Part shown: positions 17,368-26,392 of the stretch, piece by piece
How the letters are laid out: every line of letters begins with the position of its first letter
Position numbering within the stretch: position 1 is the stretch's first letter
Assembly: GCF_001028175.1 (NCBI RefSeq)
Contig: NZ_AEJF01000152.1
Span: 1-64,000, forward strand
DNA from: Caballeronia mineralivorans PML1(12)
Lineage (GTDB): Bacteria > Pseudomonadota > Gammaproteobacteria > Burkholderiales > Burkholderiaceae
Direction: 5' to 3'
DNA: 64,000 nt
Position numbers and translations under genes: made by a program
The notes under the pieces: generated by a model
Seen by the model: only the letters and a program-made list of their open reading frames with translations
Databases searched by the model: none
Told to the model about the DNA's origin: nothing

Positions 17368-18468
17368 TCATCCCAGCATCCGCGCAACCTTTTCCGCAAT
17401 CGCCAACGAAGCGGTCAATCCGGGGGACTCGATGCCAAACAAATTTACCAGTCCCGCCATGCCATGCGCCGCCCTTCCCTGAATCAGAAAGTCAGCGGCC
17501 GGCTGCCCCGGCCCGGAAAGCTTCGGCCGAATCCCTGCGTAAGCGGGTTGCAGCGCGTCGTCGGGAAGATTCGGCCAGTACGCGCGAATCGCTGCGTAAA
17601 AACCAGCCGCGCGCTGCGGATCGACGGAGTAGTCAATTTTCTGGATCCATTCCACGTCCGGACCAAACTTGGCCTGCCCGCCCATGTCCATGGTGAGATG
17701 CACGCCTAGTCCGGCTTCGTTCGGCATCGGATAGATCAGGCGCTCGAACGGCGTCCTGCCGCTCACGCTGAAGTAATTGCCTTTCGCGAAATACAACGGC
17801 GGCACATGGCGCGCGTCGAGCCCGCGGATGTTGCGCGCGATCTGGTTCGCCCACAGCCCCGCGCTGTTGATCACGCAGCCGGCCTGGAAACGCATCGGCG
17901 CCTCGCCTCCGGTTTCCACAATAAACGAACCATCGCGAGCATCGATATCCGTCACGGGCGTATGAAACGCCACCGTCGCGCCGTCGCGTTCGGCGTCGCC
18001 TTGCAAAGCAAGCATCAATTGATGACTGTCGATAATGCCGGTCTGCGGCGACAACATCGCTTCCACGCACTGAAGTTGCGGCTCCAGTTCCATGGCCTCG
18101 GCGCCGCTCACGCGCACCAGATCCGTGACGCCATTTTCAACAGCCTTGTGCTGGATCGCCGCGAGTTGCGGCAACTGGTTACGCGCCGTGGCAACGAGTA
18201 ATTTGCCGCAGCGGTTGTACGGAACGCCATGCGCGTCGCAATACTCGTAGAGCATCGCGCGGCCGCGTACGCACAAGTCGGCCTTCAGCGAGCCGCGCGG
18301 GTAATAAAGACCCGCGTGGATCACCTCGCTATTGCGCGAACTCGTGCCGATCCCGACCGCTTCGCCCGCCTCGAGCACAATCACCTCGCGACCGCGGGCG
18401 GCCATCGCCCGCGCGACGGCGAGTCCGACCACGCCAGCGCCAATCACCACACATTCGATTCTGTCCAT
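17368..18468 (-). CDS. FAD-dependent oxidoreductase, L-2-hydroxyglutarate oxidase (LhgO)-like
   Basis: DAO-family flavoprotein of 366 residues. The N-terminal FAD-binding motif reads VIGAGVVGLAVARAMAARG, followed by the acidic VLEAG. SSRNSEVIHAGLYYPRGSLKADLCVRG is the segment typical of LhgO/L2HGDH proteins, and the C-terminus has GIRPKLSGPG and GLVNLFGIESPGLTASL. It probably oxidises L-2-hydroxyglutarate or a similar 2-hydroxyacid and passes electrons to quinone. It stands alone on the minus strand; no CsiD-like gene is adjacent. Confidence 0.85.
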   Translation of the reverse strand: MDRIECVVIGAGVVGLAVARAMAARGREVIVLEAGEAVGIGTSSRNSEVIHAGLYYPRGSLKADLCVRGRAMLYEYCDAHGVPYNRCGKLLVATARNQLPQLAAIQHKAVENGVTDLVRVSGAEAMELEPQLQCVEAMLSPQTGIIDSHQLMLALQGDAERDGATVAFHTPVTDIDARDGSFIVETGGEAPMRFQAGCVINSAGLWANQIARNIRGLDARHVPPLYFAKGNYFSVSGRTPFERLIYPMPNEAGLGVHLTMDMGGQAKFGPDVEWIQKIDYSVDPQRAAGFYAAIRAYWPNLPDDALQPAYAGIRPKLSGPGQPAADFLIQGRAAHGMAGLVNLFGIESPGLTASLAIAEKVARMLG

Positions 18469-18590
18469 CTCACTATTCTAGGCCAGCCGGCGGAGCTGGC
18501 TCAGGTGCTTTATTGCGCTTTGTTGCATGATTCTCAACGTCAATTCCAGCGAGACCTCATTTTCCGAAACAATCGAGGCTGAATCGAGAA

Positions 18591-18632
18591 ATATGGCCTT
18601 TTTGCCCGGAAAAAGTCAGTTTCAGGCCATAT
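18591..18632. repeat. Inverted repeat downstream of the AAA ATPase gene
   Basis: Perfect 9-bp arms (18591-18599 and 18624-18632) enclose a loop that itself contains a T5/A5 pair around GCCCGG. It lies just past the AAA ATPase stop on the minus strand and could act as its terminator, although the following T-run is short. Confidence 0.4.
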
Positions 18633-18670
18633 TTTGAGGGGTTTTTGCAGGTTTGGGCAATTCAGTTCGC

Positions 18671-19648
18671 TCAAAACCCGATCGGTTTCTTCCGGCTGCC
18701 ATTACCGAGTTCAATGTCCTTCGCCTGCACCTCATGCCGGTTATCGATACGTGCATTGCCGAACGCATTGAGCATCGCGCGCCGCATTTCACGTGGCGAC
18801 GCCTTCGTCAACGCATCGAGCGGCGCGTCGCCGAGTGTTTCCGGAAAGCGCGCGCCCCACGCATGCGCGCTGCGGATCTCGTGATAAATCGACTGCGCGA
18901 TACGGCGCGCGCCATCGCGATCCGGCGGCGCGATCTCGTAGACGTTCATCCGGTTCAGCAGCGGCTCGGGAATCGTGTTCGCCTGATTCGCCGTCGCGAT
19001 CCACACGACGTTGCCGGCGTTGATCGGGATCTCGGCGAATTCATCGATGAAACTCTGCGCCGTATCGTGTTCAAGCAACGCGTACAGCGCGCCGAGCGGG
19101 TCGTATTGTGCGTCGCCGGTGGCTTTGTCGATTTCATCGACCGTCATCACCGGATTGGCATAGCTGCCGTTCACCAACGCATCGAAAACCTTGCCCGGCT
19201 TTGCATTGCGCCATTGCGACGACGCGCCCGACAAGATCCAGCCCGCGGTCAGCGAACTCATGGCGAGGTAATGACAGGACGTGCCGAGCAAGCGCGCAAG
19301 CTGCTTCGCGAAATGCGTCTTGCCAATACCCGGATCGCCGAGCAGCAGCATCGGCATCAATTCGAGCCTGTCCTCAGTTTCGAGACACAGCGCGATCTGC
19401 TTGCGGATGTCGTTGAGCGGTTCCTCGAAATTGGGCAGATCGGCAACCAGATCGTCGATGGACGGCATTCTGTTCGGCTTCACGCAGAAGCGCAGATTGC
19501 CCGCTTTCAACATCTTTTCGTAAGTTGCGCGCAGCGCCTCGCTGCCCCCTTCGCTCAAGCCGTTCAACGCGGTTTCGACCTCGTCCAGGTCGTAGACCTT
19601 GCTGAACGACGCCACGGCGAGCTCTTGTTTGACTACGGCGGTGGTCAT
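18671..19648 (-). CDS. AAA+ ATPase (MoxR/Lon-like, no protease domain)
   Basis: Cytosolic ATPase of about 325 residues. Walker A is LLGDPGIGKTHFAKQ, Walker B VMTVDEIDKA, sensor 1 IATANQAN, and an arginine-finger region SPREMRRAM lies near the end. The ATG at 19648 has GGGGA five bases upstream; an ATG 15 codons earlier has none. The Lon-like ATP site is not followed by a peptidase domain, so it probably remodels a partner protein. No VWA-domain partner, usual for MoxR proteins, is next to it. Confidence 0.82.
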   Translation of the reverse strand: MTTAVVKQELAVASFSKVYDLDEVETALNGLSEGGSEALRATYEKMLKAGNLRFCVKPNRMPSIDDLVADLPNFEEPLNDIRKQIALCLETEDRLELMPMLLLGDPGIGKTHFAKQLARLLGTSCHYLAMSSLTAGWILSGASSQWRNAKPGKVFDALVNGSYANPVMTVDEIDKATGDAQYDPLGALYALLEHDTAQSFIDEFAEIPINAGNVVWIATANQANTIPEPLLNRMNVYEIAPPDRDGARRIAQSIYHEIRSAHAWGARFPETLGDAPLDALTKASPREMRRAMLNAFGNARIDNRHEVQAKDIELGNGSRKKPIGF

Positions 19649-20007
19649 CGCTTTCCCCGAATTGTTGATCGATAAATTCAGTTTATCGGCCATAAAAATG
19701 CGCGCAAGCGAGCAGTCCCGGGCGTCTGCTGCTAATCGTTAAAAATGAGATGGCTTCGGCAGGCGAGCCGAAGCGCTTGTATCATCGACAGGTTGCGCTG
19801 CGCAAAAAACCGCTGCGAGCGGGTGCGAAAAGTGCGTCGCCTGACGCGTCGGGGCGCGAAGGATTACTGCAGCTTTTGCGCTCGCGTTTGTAGCTTTTGG
19901 AAACAGCAAGCGCTGAACGCAAGCATCAGATCAATGTCAGAAAACAAGCTACCCGGATCGAAGGGGCCATGGCCCATACGTAATAAGGGATCAGGAGAAA
20001 AGCTCAT
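19649..20007. other. Gap between AAA ATPase and secreted protein genes
   Basis: Divergent intergenic region of about 360 bases. A short arginine-rich open frame (19745-20014) looks non-coding; no terminator or clear operator was seen. Confidence 0.4.
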
Positions 20008-20511
20008 ATGTTGAAACATCACACGGCAATGTTGCTGTTCTGCGCCGCGATCACTGCGCCTTTCAGCGCCCTTGCGCAAAGCACGCCGCCGCAACCAGTC
20101 AAATGGGAATTGCAGGTTTTGCAGGACGGTCAGCAGATCGACAGCTTCACCGGCACGACGAGCGTCGGCCAAGCCCGTACCGATACCCACCATCACGTGG
20201 TGAAGAACAATGTAGGTTGCGCGGACAAACCCGCCGGCGATATCGACCTGCAGCGCACCCTCACCGTCTCTCCCATCCACGCCAACAGCGACGACATCAC
20301 GCTGCAAATCGACGCCCAGGAAACGCTGCAGGACAGCAGCGCGCCCGTCACCGCGGCGGGTTGCAAGCTGCCGCCGCAGCCGCGTCAGGTCAACGCCGCG
20401 CATCCCGGACTGGTTTTGAAGCCCGGCGAATGGTCGACGTGGCAGATCGTCGATAAAAACCCGTCGCTCGCCTACAAGGTTCGTGCGACGCTGGCAACGG
20501 CTGCGCAGTAG
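20008..20511 (+). CDS. Exported protein of unknown function
   Basis: A 167-residue protein with a clear signal peptide (MLKHHTAMLLFCAAITAPFSALAQ, cleavage after LAQ or ALA). The mature part is beta-rich, begins PVKWELQVLQDGQQIDSF, has two cysteines (VGCADK and AGCKLPP) and ends with a polar tail. It resembles small exported proteins found across Burkholderia, none characterised. AGGAG lies 10 bases before the ATG. Periplasmic or surface location is inferred. Confidence 0.7.
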   Translation: MLKHHTAMLLFCAAITAPFSALAQSTPPQPVKWELQVLQDGQQIDSFTGTTSVGQARTDTHHHVVKNNVGCADKPAGDIDLQRTLTVSPIHANSDDITLQIDAQETLQDSSAPVTAAGCKLPPQPRQVNAAHPGLVLKPGEWSTWQIVDKNPSLAYKVRATLATAAQ

Positions 20512-20592
20512 CGCGGGCGCGCGTCGAATCACACTCGGCGCCGCCACGTCCCGCACCGCGCCGTTCAACTCCGCGGTCAACTCATTCATCGC

Positions 20593-21399
20593 ATGCGAAA
20601 TCCAGAACATTTCACCTCCGGAATTCCCTCCGCTCACGACACCCCAGACTTCGTGGCCGTGAGCTGGAACCTGCACAAGGGCCGCTCACCGCTCGGCCTC
20701 CAGGCGTGGAGCGCCATGCAGCGCTGGGTTCAGTCGACCAAAGCCGATGCTTATTTCCTGCAGGAAGCCATGGCGCGCCGGATGCCGCAGCCCGTGCTGG
20801 CCGCGAGCTTCGGCAATCCGCTCGATGCCCCCGTCGACGACATCTGGCATTGCCAGGCGACGGAAATAGCGACATCGCTCGATCTGCAGATCGCGCTCGG
20901 GCAGAACGTCTTCAAACCGTCGTGGCGACACGGCAACGCGATTCTTTCACCGCATCCGCTCGATCTGGGTGGACGCTGGGATATTTCGGCGCATCGGTTC
21001 GAACGGCGGGGTTTGCTGGTCGCGCGCGCCACGTTCGCCGGGCGTTCGGTCACGCTGCTGTGCGCGCATCTCGCGCTCACGCGGGCGGCGCGGTTGCGGC
21101 AGATGAACTGGATCGCCTTATGGATTTCGAAGGAAGCGCCTGAAGGGCCGCTCGTTCTGGCGGGCGATTTCAACGACTGGCGCAACGACTCCGTGCCGTT
21201 GTTCGGTGAACTCGGTTTGAGCGAAGTGGCGACCATGCTCGGTGAATCCGGGCGGACCTATCCGGCGTTTTCACCGGCGCTCGCGCTCGACAAGATGTTC
21301 GTGCGTGGGATGAAACCGGTGGAATGGATCACGCCAACGCAGGACACTGCTTGGCTGTCCGATCATCTGCCGTATATGGCGAAGTTGCGGGTGGAGTGA
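20593..21399 (+). CDS. Endonuclease/exonuclease/phosphatase-family hydrolase
   Basis: Metal-dependent phosphodiesterase fold of 268 residues. The family residues are visible: SWNLHKG with the first metal-site asparagine, FLQEAM with the catalytic glutamate, ALTRAARLRQM, the LAGDFNDWRND motif, and SDHLPYM with the general-base histidine near the end. It may act on nucleic acid, phospholipid head groups or phosphoinositide-like substrates; sequence does not decide. No signal peptide, so cytosolic. It runs into the convergent receiver gene with 10 bases between. Confidence 0.85.
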   Translation: MRNPEHFTSGIPSAHDTPDFVAVSWNLHKGRSPLGLQAWSAMQRWVQSTKADAYFLQEAMARRMPQPVLAASFGNPLDAPVDDIWHCQATEIATSLDLQIALGQNVFKPSWRHGNAILSPHPLDLGGRWDISAHRFERRGLLVARATFAGRSVTLLCAHLALTRAARLRQMNWIALWISKEAPEGPLVLAGDFNDWRNDSVPLFGELGLSEVATMLGESGRTYPAFSPALALDKMFVRGMKPVEWITPTQDTAWLSDHLPYMAKLRVE

Positions 21400-21409
21400 G
21401 GCGGGGTTT

Positions 21410-21826
21410 TTACGATTTTTGGCCGCCAGAAAACGACGCAGCAATCACCGTTTCTATCGCCGTGAACGACACGGGCTTCACCAGATGATGATCGAAGCCA
21501 GCATCGCGGGCTTCCTGCTTGTCGCTGTCCGCGCCGTAACCGGTCAACGCGATCAGCAAAGCCGTTTTTGTCACTGCGCGCGTGCGCAATTCCCGCGCGA
21601 CGTCGAAGCCGCTCATTCCCGGCAAGCCGATATCCAGGATCACTACCTCGGGCGCGAAGTCATCGACTATCGCGAGGGCGCTCGGGCCGTCGTGCATGAC
21701 GCGCACCTCATGACCGAGCGTCTCGAGCAACATCGACATGGCTTCGGCTGCATCGACGCTGTCGTCGACGAGCAAAACCCGGCGCGGTTGTGTTGATTCG
21801 CCCGGCGCGCCGTCGATCGTCGTCAT
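21410..21826 (-). CDS. Single-domain response regulator (hybrid-kinase-type receiver)
   Basis: A 138-residue stand-alone receiver, counted from the ATG at 21826 that follows AGGGA. A 15-residue polar lead precedes the domain. Key residues are the acidic pair in LLVDDSVDAA, the phospho-acceptor in VVILDIGLPG, the threonine in IALTGYG and the lysine in HLVKPVS. It is a paralogue of the receiver at 11559-11924 and, like it, has no output domain or adjacent kinase. Confidence 0.87.
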   Translation of the reverse strand: MTTIDGAPGESTQPRRVLLVDDSVDAAEAMSMLLETLGHEVRVMHDGPSALAIVDDFAPEVVILDIGLPGMSGFDVARELRTRAVTKTALLIALTGYGADSDKQEARDAGFDHHLVKPVSFTAIETVIAASFSGGQKS

Positions 21827-21929
21827 TGTGCTTCCCTGCATTTTTGAGATTTCTGAACGTGCTCTTACGGTTGATCAATCAAGCACGCGGATAATTTCAG
21901 GATGATACCGGGAAAGTGGAAGGCGGCTG

Positions 21930-22940
21930 TCAGGTGGTTGCTAATCCGGGACCGCGCGGTGTCCAGCCGAAGCGCGCCGTGCTTGTCTCGCCCGGCATCA
22001 ACACCCCGCCGCCCACGTCCTCTCGCAACGCATCGAGATTCAGAAAATCCACCGTATTCGTCACCGGTTCCACGCACAGCAAATCCCGATGCGCCGCGGG
22101 TGCGTATAGGACCATGTGGTCGAACGGGGTATCAGCGGAAAGCGTGACGCTGCGGTGTTCGTCAGGCCAGTCGATGATCGCGGACCTCGACCAGCGGGCG
22201 AAGTTGTTGTCCAGATCGAAGGTATCGGCGGATAAGCCTTCCGGCGATGCCAGCAGATCAACGCATGGATGTGCACCGAGAAACGTCGGCAGGAGATCCT
22301 TTGTGGCATGCCACATCGCGCGGACGTTGGTGCGGATGCGCGTGGCGGGCGTGCGCGGGTAGTAAGGATGGTGGCCCATGCCGAACGGCATGGGTCGATC
22401 GGCGAGATTGCGCATCGACATCGTGACGAACAAGCCTTCTGAAGCGTCAAGTTCAAAACGCTGCGTCGCTTCGTATCGATACGGCCAGTGGTGCGCCGGT
22501 TCATCGCCGGGTTCGTGGTTCAGGTGTAACTCGACCGCGGTTGCCGATACCGAGCCAACACGCCACGGCCGCCGCCACGCGTGCCCATGCAGCGCGTGAT
22601 CGAACGAGTTGCCATCGCGGGAGAGATCGACCTTTTGGCCATCGAAAACAAAACGCGCGTCGCGAAGGCGATTGCAATACGGCAGCAAGGGAAAGCTCGC
22701 CATGCCAAGCGGGTTGCAGGAGGCGAGCGCGTCAGCCGAAGCGGGACGCAGCCAATGCCACGGCGTGGCGCTAGTGACCCTGTCTGGCAGATCATAGAAC
22801 GCCGCGATCGCGCCGCCTACGTGCGGCGCAAGCAACACCCGCCGATCCCCCGAGCGCAGTTCGATTAGCTCGCGATCATTCAACGCGATGCGAAACGCGT
22901 CGTTAGCGTGCTTCGTGGTGGGCTTGGCGGTGGCGTTCAA
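21930..22940 (-). CDS. Aldose 1-epimerase family protein (TTG start coupled to the upstream gene)
   Basis: Predicted mutarotase of about 336 residues. Family motifs include NPLGMASFPLLPYCNRLRD (substrate-binding arginine), DHALHGHAWRRPW with catalytic-type histidine, FGMGHHPYY, and a C-terminal LLCVEPVTN with the catalytic glutamate. No ATG is available; a TTG at 22940 overlaps the TGA of the preceding gene as TTGA, implying translational coupling. Further upstream the frame lies inside that gene. With the sugar ABC operon nearby it probably interconverts sugar anomers after uptake. Confidence 0.82.
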   Translation of the reverse strand: MNATAKPTTKHANDAFRIALNDRELIELRSGDRRVLLAPHVGGAIAAFYDLPDRVTSATPWHWLRPASADALASCNPLGMASFPLLPYCNRLRDARFVFDGQKVDLSRDGNSFDHALHGHAWRRPWRVGSVSATAVELHLNHEPGDEPAHHWPYRYEATQRFELDASEGLFVTMSMRNLADRPMPFGMGHHPYYPRTPATRIRTNVRAMWHATKDLLPTFLGAHPCVDLLASPEGLSADTFDLDNNFARWSRSAIIDWPDEHRSVTLSADTPFDHMVLYAPAAHRDLLCVEPVTNTVDFLNLDALREDVGGGVLMPGETSTARFGWTPRGPGLATT

Positions 22941-23737
22941 TATGCGAACCGCTGATAACTTTCGTCGAAGGTCCGCGGCGTCTTCTCGACTTGCGGGCTG
23001 TAGCGCAGCAGCCGTTTTCCGCGTGCAGGCAGTGCGGCGAACACGTCGCGTGGCACTTGTATTTGCACTTCCGGCCGGAAATACCACGAGCGGCTATAAC
23101 CGATAACGACCATCGGACGCGGGGTATCCGTGAAATTCGGCGTTCCTCGATGTAACCCGCGCACATCGCGGATCATCACGTCGCCGAGTTGCATCGGGAC
23201 ACGTTCAGCCGGGAACTTGCCGCGAGCCAAACCCGCAAGCGCCTCCTGCCGCGATATCCGATGCGTGCCGCGCGTCGTTTCCAGCGAGCCGTTTCGTTCA
23301 TCTACATCAACGAGCGGAAAATTCACCGCCAATTGGAACGACGGTGTTTCGGGGAAGTCATCGAACAAAGGTGGCGTGTCGCGATGCCAGCCCTGGAAGT
23401 CGGAACCACGCACGGGGGTATCGGTGGCGAGCTGACACATCACCGGATCAGGCCCGGCGATTCGCTCGACGATCCCCAGCACGTCGTCGTCGCAAAAAAT
23501 GGCGGGGTCGGCGAATTCGCCTTCGAACGGCAACGTGACGTAATACCGGCCCGGCCCGCGATTGCCGCTGCCGCCCTGCTCCTGCGCCGCGTCTGCATGG
23601 GGCTTAAACAGCCGCTCGAAAGCCGCGCGCCATGTTTCGAGCGTCGCACGCGAGAAATGGCTCGGCAGCAGGACAAAACCATCACGTTCGAAATCCTCAG
23701 CAAGCGTTTCGCGAGCGCGCTCGTCGTAGCGGGCCAT
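22937..23737 (-). CDS. Phytanoyl-CoA dioxygenase (PhyH)-family protein
   Basis: Non-haem Fe(II)/2-oxoglutarate dioxygenase of 266 residues, starting at the ATG at 23737 with AAGGAG seven bases upstream. Iron ligands are visible as GWHRDTPP (His and Asp) and RGLHRGTPN (His); the FPLVDVDERNGSLETTRGTHR segment is the PhyH core. Substrates of bacterial members vary from lipids to ectoine and phosphonates. It is first in a two-gene unit with the aldose epimerase and divergent from the LacI regulator, so a sugar-related hydroxylation is suggested. Confidence 0.85.
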   Translation of the reverse strand: MARYDERARETLAEDFERDGFVLLPSHFSRATLETWRAAFERLFKPHADAAQEQGGSGNRGPGRYYVTLPFEGEFADPAIFCDDDVLGIVERIAGPDPVMCQLATDTPVRGSDFQGWHRDTPPLFDDFPETPSFQLAVNFPLVDVDERNGSLETTRGTHRISRQEALAGLARGKFPAERVPMQLGDVMIRDVRGLHRGTPNFTDTPRPMVVIGYSRSWYFRPEVQIQVPRDVFAALPARGKRLLRYSPQVEKTPRTFDESYQRFAY

Positions 23738-23856
23738 CGTCGTCTCCTTGTGTTGCGCCACGCGAGTCGGGCGCGGTCGGCACGTGCGGCTTTCATCGAA
23801 CCGACAGCCACGCGTGTGCCCCGAGAATCGCATGATCGTTATCGGCTAGTCAATAT

Positions 23857-23867
23857 TATTAGTAATA
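23857..23867. promoter_or_regulatory. TATTAGTAATA palindrome, candidate LacI-family operator
   Basis: Perfect palindrome in the 276-base divergent region between the PhyH and LacI genes. The fragment AATATTAG recurs at about 23937 and at 25088 before the ABC operon. Assignment to the LacI protein is inferred. Confidence 0.35.
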
Positions 23868-24013
23868 GTACTTAGATCAGCCTAATCGCGTTGAAAGCCA
23901 TGTATATCAGTGGTTTCGGAGCGTTGTCGGTAGGAAATATTAGTGGTACTGTCGGCGGCATCCAAAGAACGTTTCAGCGCATCGACAACGCCGCCTTTTC
24001 GCGGCCTCAAAAA

Positions 24014-25102
24014 ATGAAAAAATCCACGCAACGCCGTCCGACGATGACCGACATCGCGAAGCTGACCGGCGTGTCGCAATCCACCGTGTCGCTCGTGCTG
24101 AACAACGCGACCGGCGCGAAATTCTCCGATACCACGCGCAACAAAGTACTCAAGGCGGCGCAGGATCTCGGCTACCGGATGACGACGCGCGAGCCGTTGG
24201 ACGCAGCGATCACGGCGGATGAAAAGAACCTGATTGTTTATTTAGCGGACGAGATTTCGACAAGTCCGCATCCGGTGGTGAACATCGACGGCGCACGCGA
24301 TACAGCGTTCGCAAACGGCCGGATGCTGGCGGTTTACTCGACGCATGGCAACGCGGAAATCGAGCGGCAAGTACTCGACGCGACGCTGACCAATCCGAAC
24401 GTCCTCGGCGTGATCTACGCAACCGTGTACACGCGCAAGGTGACGCTTCCGGCTGCGCTTTCAAAAGTGCCGACAGTCTTGCTGAACTGCTACACAAGCG
24501 ATTCAGAGCTTTCATCGGTGGTTCCGGCCGAGGTCGCGGGTGGCCATACCGCGACGGAATATTTGCTGAACGCGGGGCATCGAAGAATTGGGTATGTGAA
24601 CGGCGAGCCCTGGCAAGACGCGTCGCGCGACCGGCTGAAAGGGTATCGGATGGCGCTCGCGACGGCTGATCTTCCATTCGCCGCCGAGCTGGTGCGTGAG
24701 GGTGACTGGAGCTCGGGTTCTGGCTTCGAACAAACGCTTTCCCTGATGCGCGAATCCAACCCGCCGACCGCCATTTTCTGCGCGAACGACCTGATGGCGC
24801 TCGGCGCGATCGAAGCGCTCAAGCAGCTTGGGCTACGCGTGCCGGAAGACGTATCGATACTCGGTTACGACGATCAGGAAATCGCCCGGCATACTCATCC
24901 GCCGCTTTCCACGGTCGTCTTGCCGAACTACGAACTGGGCCGATGGGCCGTCGAAACGCTGCTCCAGGAAGAGCACAACCGCGCCGCCGGCGCCCCCGTT
25001 CGTCGACGCACCGTGAAGCTCGATGGACCGTTGGTCGAACGCGCATCGGTAAGGGTAATCACCGTAGCAAAACAGCCAGAAATTAATAATATTAGCGATT
25101 GA
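24014..25102 (+). CDS. LacI-family transcriptional regulator
   Basis: Sugar-responsive DNA-binding protein of 362 residues. From the ATG at 24014 it has the classical helix-turn-helix TMTDIAKLTGVSQSTVSLVLN, the hinge, and a periplasmic-binding-protein-like ligand domain (AGHRRIGYVNGEP, FCANDLMALGAIEAL, ILGYDDQEIARHTHPPLSTV). Longer upstream in-frame sequence is not LacI-like. Directly followed by the YtfQ-type operon, which it presumably represses until the sugar is bound; it may also control the divergent PhyH-epimerase pair. Confidence 0.9.
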   Translation: MKKSTQRRPTMTDIAKLTGVSQSTVSLVLNNATGAKFSDTTRNKVLKAAQDLGYRMTTREPLDAAITADEKNLIVYLADEISTSPHPVVNIDGARDTAFANGRMLAVYSTHGNAEIERQVLDATLTNPNVLGVIYATVYTRKVTLPAALSKVPTVLLNCYTSDSELSSVVPAEVAGGHTATEYLLNAGHRRIGYVNGEPWQDASRDRLKGYRMALATADLPFAAELVREGDWSSGSGFEQTLSLMRESNPPTAIFCANDLMALGAIEALKQLGLRVPEDVSILGYDDQEIARHTHPPLSTVVLPNYELGRWAVETLLQEEHNRAAGAPVRRRTVKLDGPLVERASVRVITVAKQPEINNISD

Positions 25103-25107
25103 TCAAT
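25098..25107. promoter_or_regulatory. ATTGATCAAT palindrome before the sugar ABC operon
   Basis: A 10-bp perfect palindrome overlaps the LacI stop codon, about 120 bases before ytfQ, beside AATATTAG. Position and symmetry suit an operator for the upstream LacI protein; this is inference. Confidence 0.3.
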
Positions 25108-25226
25108 AATAGAATTCGGTGAAGTAATCGTCGCACGCCGACTTATTGAGATGGAGCGGAGAAGACGGAAAACAGAGCGGGACCGAAGCACCTAAAAAAG
25201 CAGGACCATCCATACCGGAGGAAGAC

Positions 25227-26240
25227 ATGCTGTCGCTTGAAAACTTCAACAAATGCAAATTCCCGTTGCGCGTGCTTGCCGCGTCCGTGCTCGCGCTGTC
25301 GATGTCGGTGGGCTTCAGCATCGCCCACGCCGATGACGCCGGCCTGCCGAAACTCGCGAACAAGAAGCCACTGCGCGTCGGCTTCGCTCAGACCGAGAGC
25401 AACAACCCGTGGCGTCTGGCCGAAACCAAGAGCTTCAAGGACATCGCGGCGAAGTGCGGCTGGCAACTGGTGATGACCGATGCGAATAGTTCGGCATCGA
25501 AACAGGTCGCCGATATCCAGAGCATGATCGCGCAGCACGTCGACCTGATCGTGTTCCCGCCGCGTGAAGAAAAGCCGCTTGCGCCAATCGTGTTGCAAGC
25601 TAAGAAAGCGGGTATTCCCGTGATCCTGGTCGACCGTAACGTGGATCAATCGGTCGCGAAAGCGGGCCAGGACTACATCACGTTCATCGGCTCGGATTTC
25701 ATCGACCAAGGGCAACGCGCGGCCAACTGGCTGATTAAAGCGACCGGCGGCAAGGCCAAGATCATCGAGCTGGAAGGGTCGACGGGCGCGTCCGCTGCGA
25801 ACGATCGCAAGAAGGGTTTCGACGACCTGATCGCGAAGAATCCGGGTATGCAGATCGTGGCATCGCAAAGCGGCGATTTTGCGCGCGACAAAGGCCGGCA
25901 AGTCATGGAAACGCTGCTCCAGGCGCATCCCGATGTAACCGCCGTCTACGCGCATAACGACGAAATGGCGCTCGGCGCAATCGCTGCGATCAAGGCGGCT
26001 GGCAAGCAGCCGGGCAAGGACATCACGATTGTGACTATCGACGGAACGAAGGGCGGCATGGACGCGATCGCCGCCGGCGAACTCGGTGCGAGCGTGCAGT
26101 CGAGCCCGTTCTTCGGCCCGCTCGCATGCGACGTGGCGCAGAAGTTCGCGAAGGGTGAAACGATCCCGCCATGGGTGAAAGTCTCCGACCGCTTCTACGA
26201 TAAAAGCAACGTAGCGCAGAGCATGCAATACGGCTATTAA
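25227..26240 (+). CDS. ytfQ: Sugar ABC transporter substrate-binding protein (galactofuranose type, YtfQ)
   Basis: Periplasmic binding protein of 337 residues. Start ATG at 25227 with GGAGGA just upstream; signal peptide ends near SIAHADD. Ligand-domain segments match the YtfQ group: LRVGFAQTESNNPWR, ELEGSTGASAANDRKKGF, ASQSGDFARDKGRQVMETL, VYAHNDEMALGAI and the VTIDGTKGGMDAI region. YtfQ of E. coli binds galactofuranose; the sugar here is inferred from family and gene order. First gene of the operon after the LacI regulator. Confidence 0.88.
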   Translation: MLSLENFNKCKFPLRVLAASVLALSMSVGFSIAHADDAGLPKLANKKPLRVGFAQTESNNPWRLAETKSFKDIAAKCGWQLVMTDANSSASKQVADIQSMIAQHVDLIVFPPREEKPLAPIVLQAKKAGIPVILVDRNVDQSVAKAGQDYITFIGSDFIDQGQRAANWLIKATGGKAKIIELEGSTGASAANDRKKGFDDLIAKNPGMQIVASQSGDFARDKGRQVMETLLQAHPDVTAVYAHNDEMALGAIAAIKAAGKQPGKDITIVTIDGTKGGMDAIAAGELGASVQSSPFFGPLACDVAQKFAKGETIPPWVKVSDRFYDKSNVAQSMQYGY

Positions 26241-26295
26241 GCGGACGCCTTCAGCGAACGTGTGACGCTTGGTACAGAGCAACGAAGGTGTTCGA

Positions 26296-26334
26296 AGCGG
26301 CGCGCCCGGTCTTTAGCGGGCCGTCGCTTCTTTT
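26296..26334 (+). terminator. Stem-loop between binding-protein and ATPase genes
   Basis: An imperfect GC-rich stem around a perfect 5-bp core (26304-26308 with 26317-26321) is followed by TCTTTT. In sugar ABC operons such hairpins protect the binding-protein mRNA or lower downstream expression; here the role is inferred. Confidence 0.4.
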
Positions 26335-26392
26335 GTATCCGGCGGATGGACCGCATTGATCGCGGGAAACCAACGCCAGGGAGACGCGCTAG

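Noticed and set aside
18482..18500. GCCAGC/GCTGGC hairpin upstream of the LhgO-like gene as a terminator
   Set aside because: Only six pairs and no T-run on either strand.
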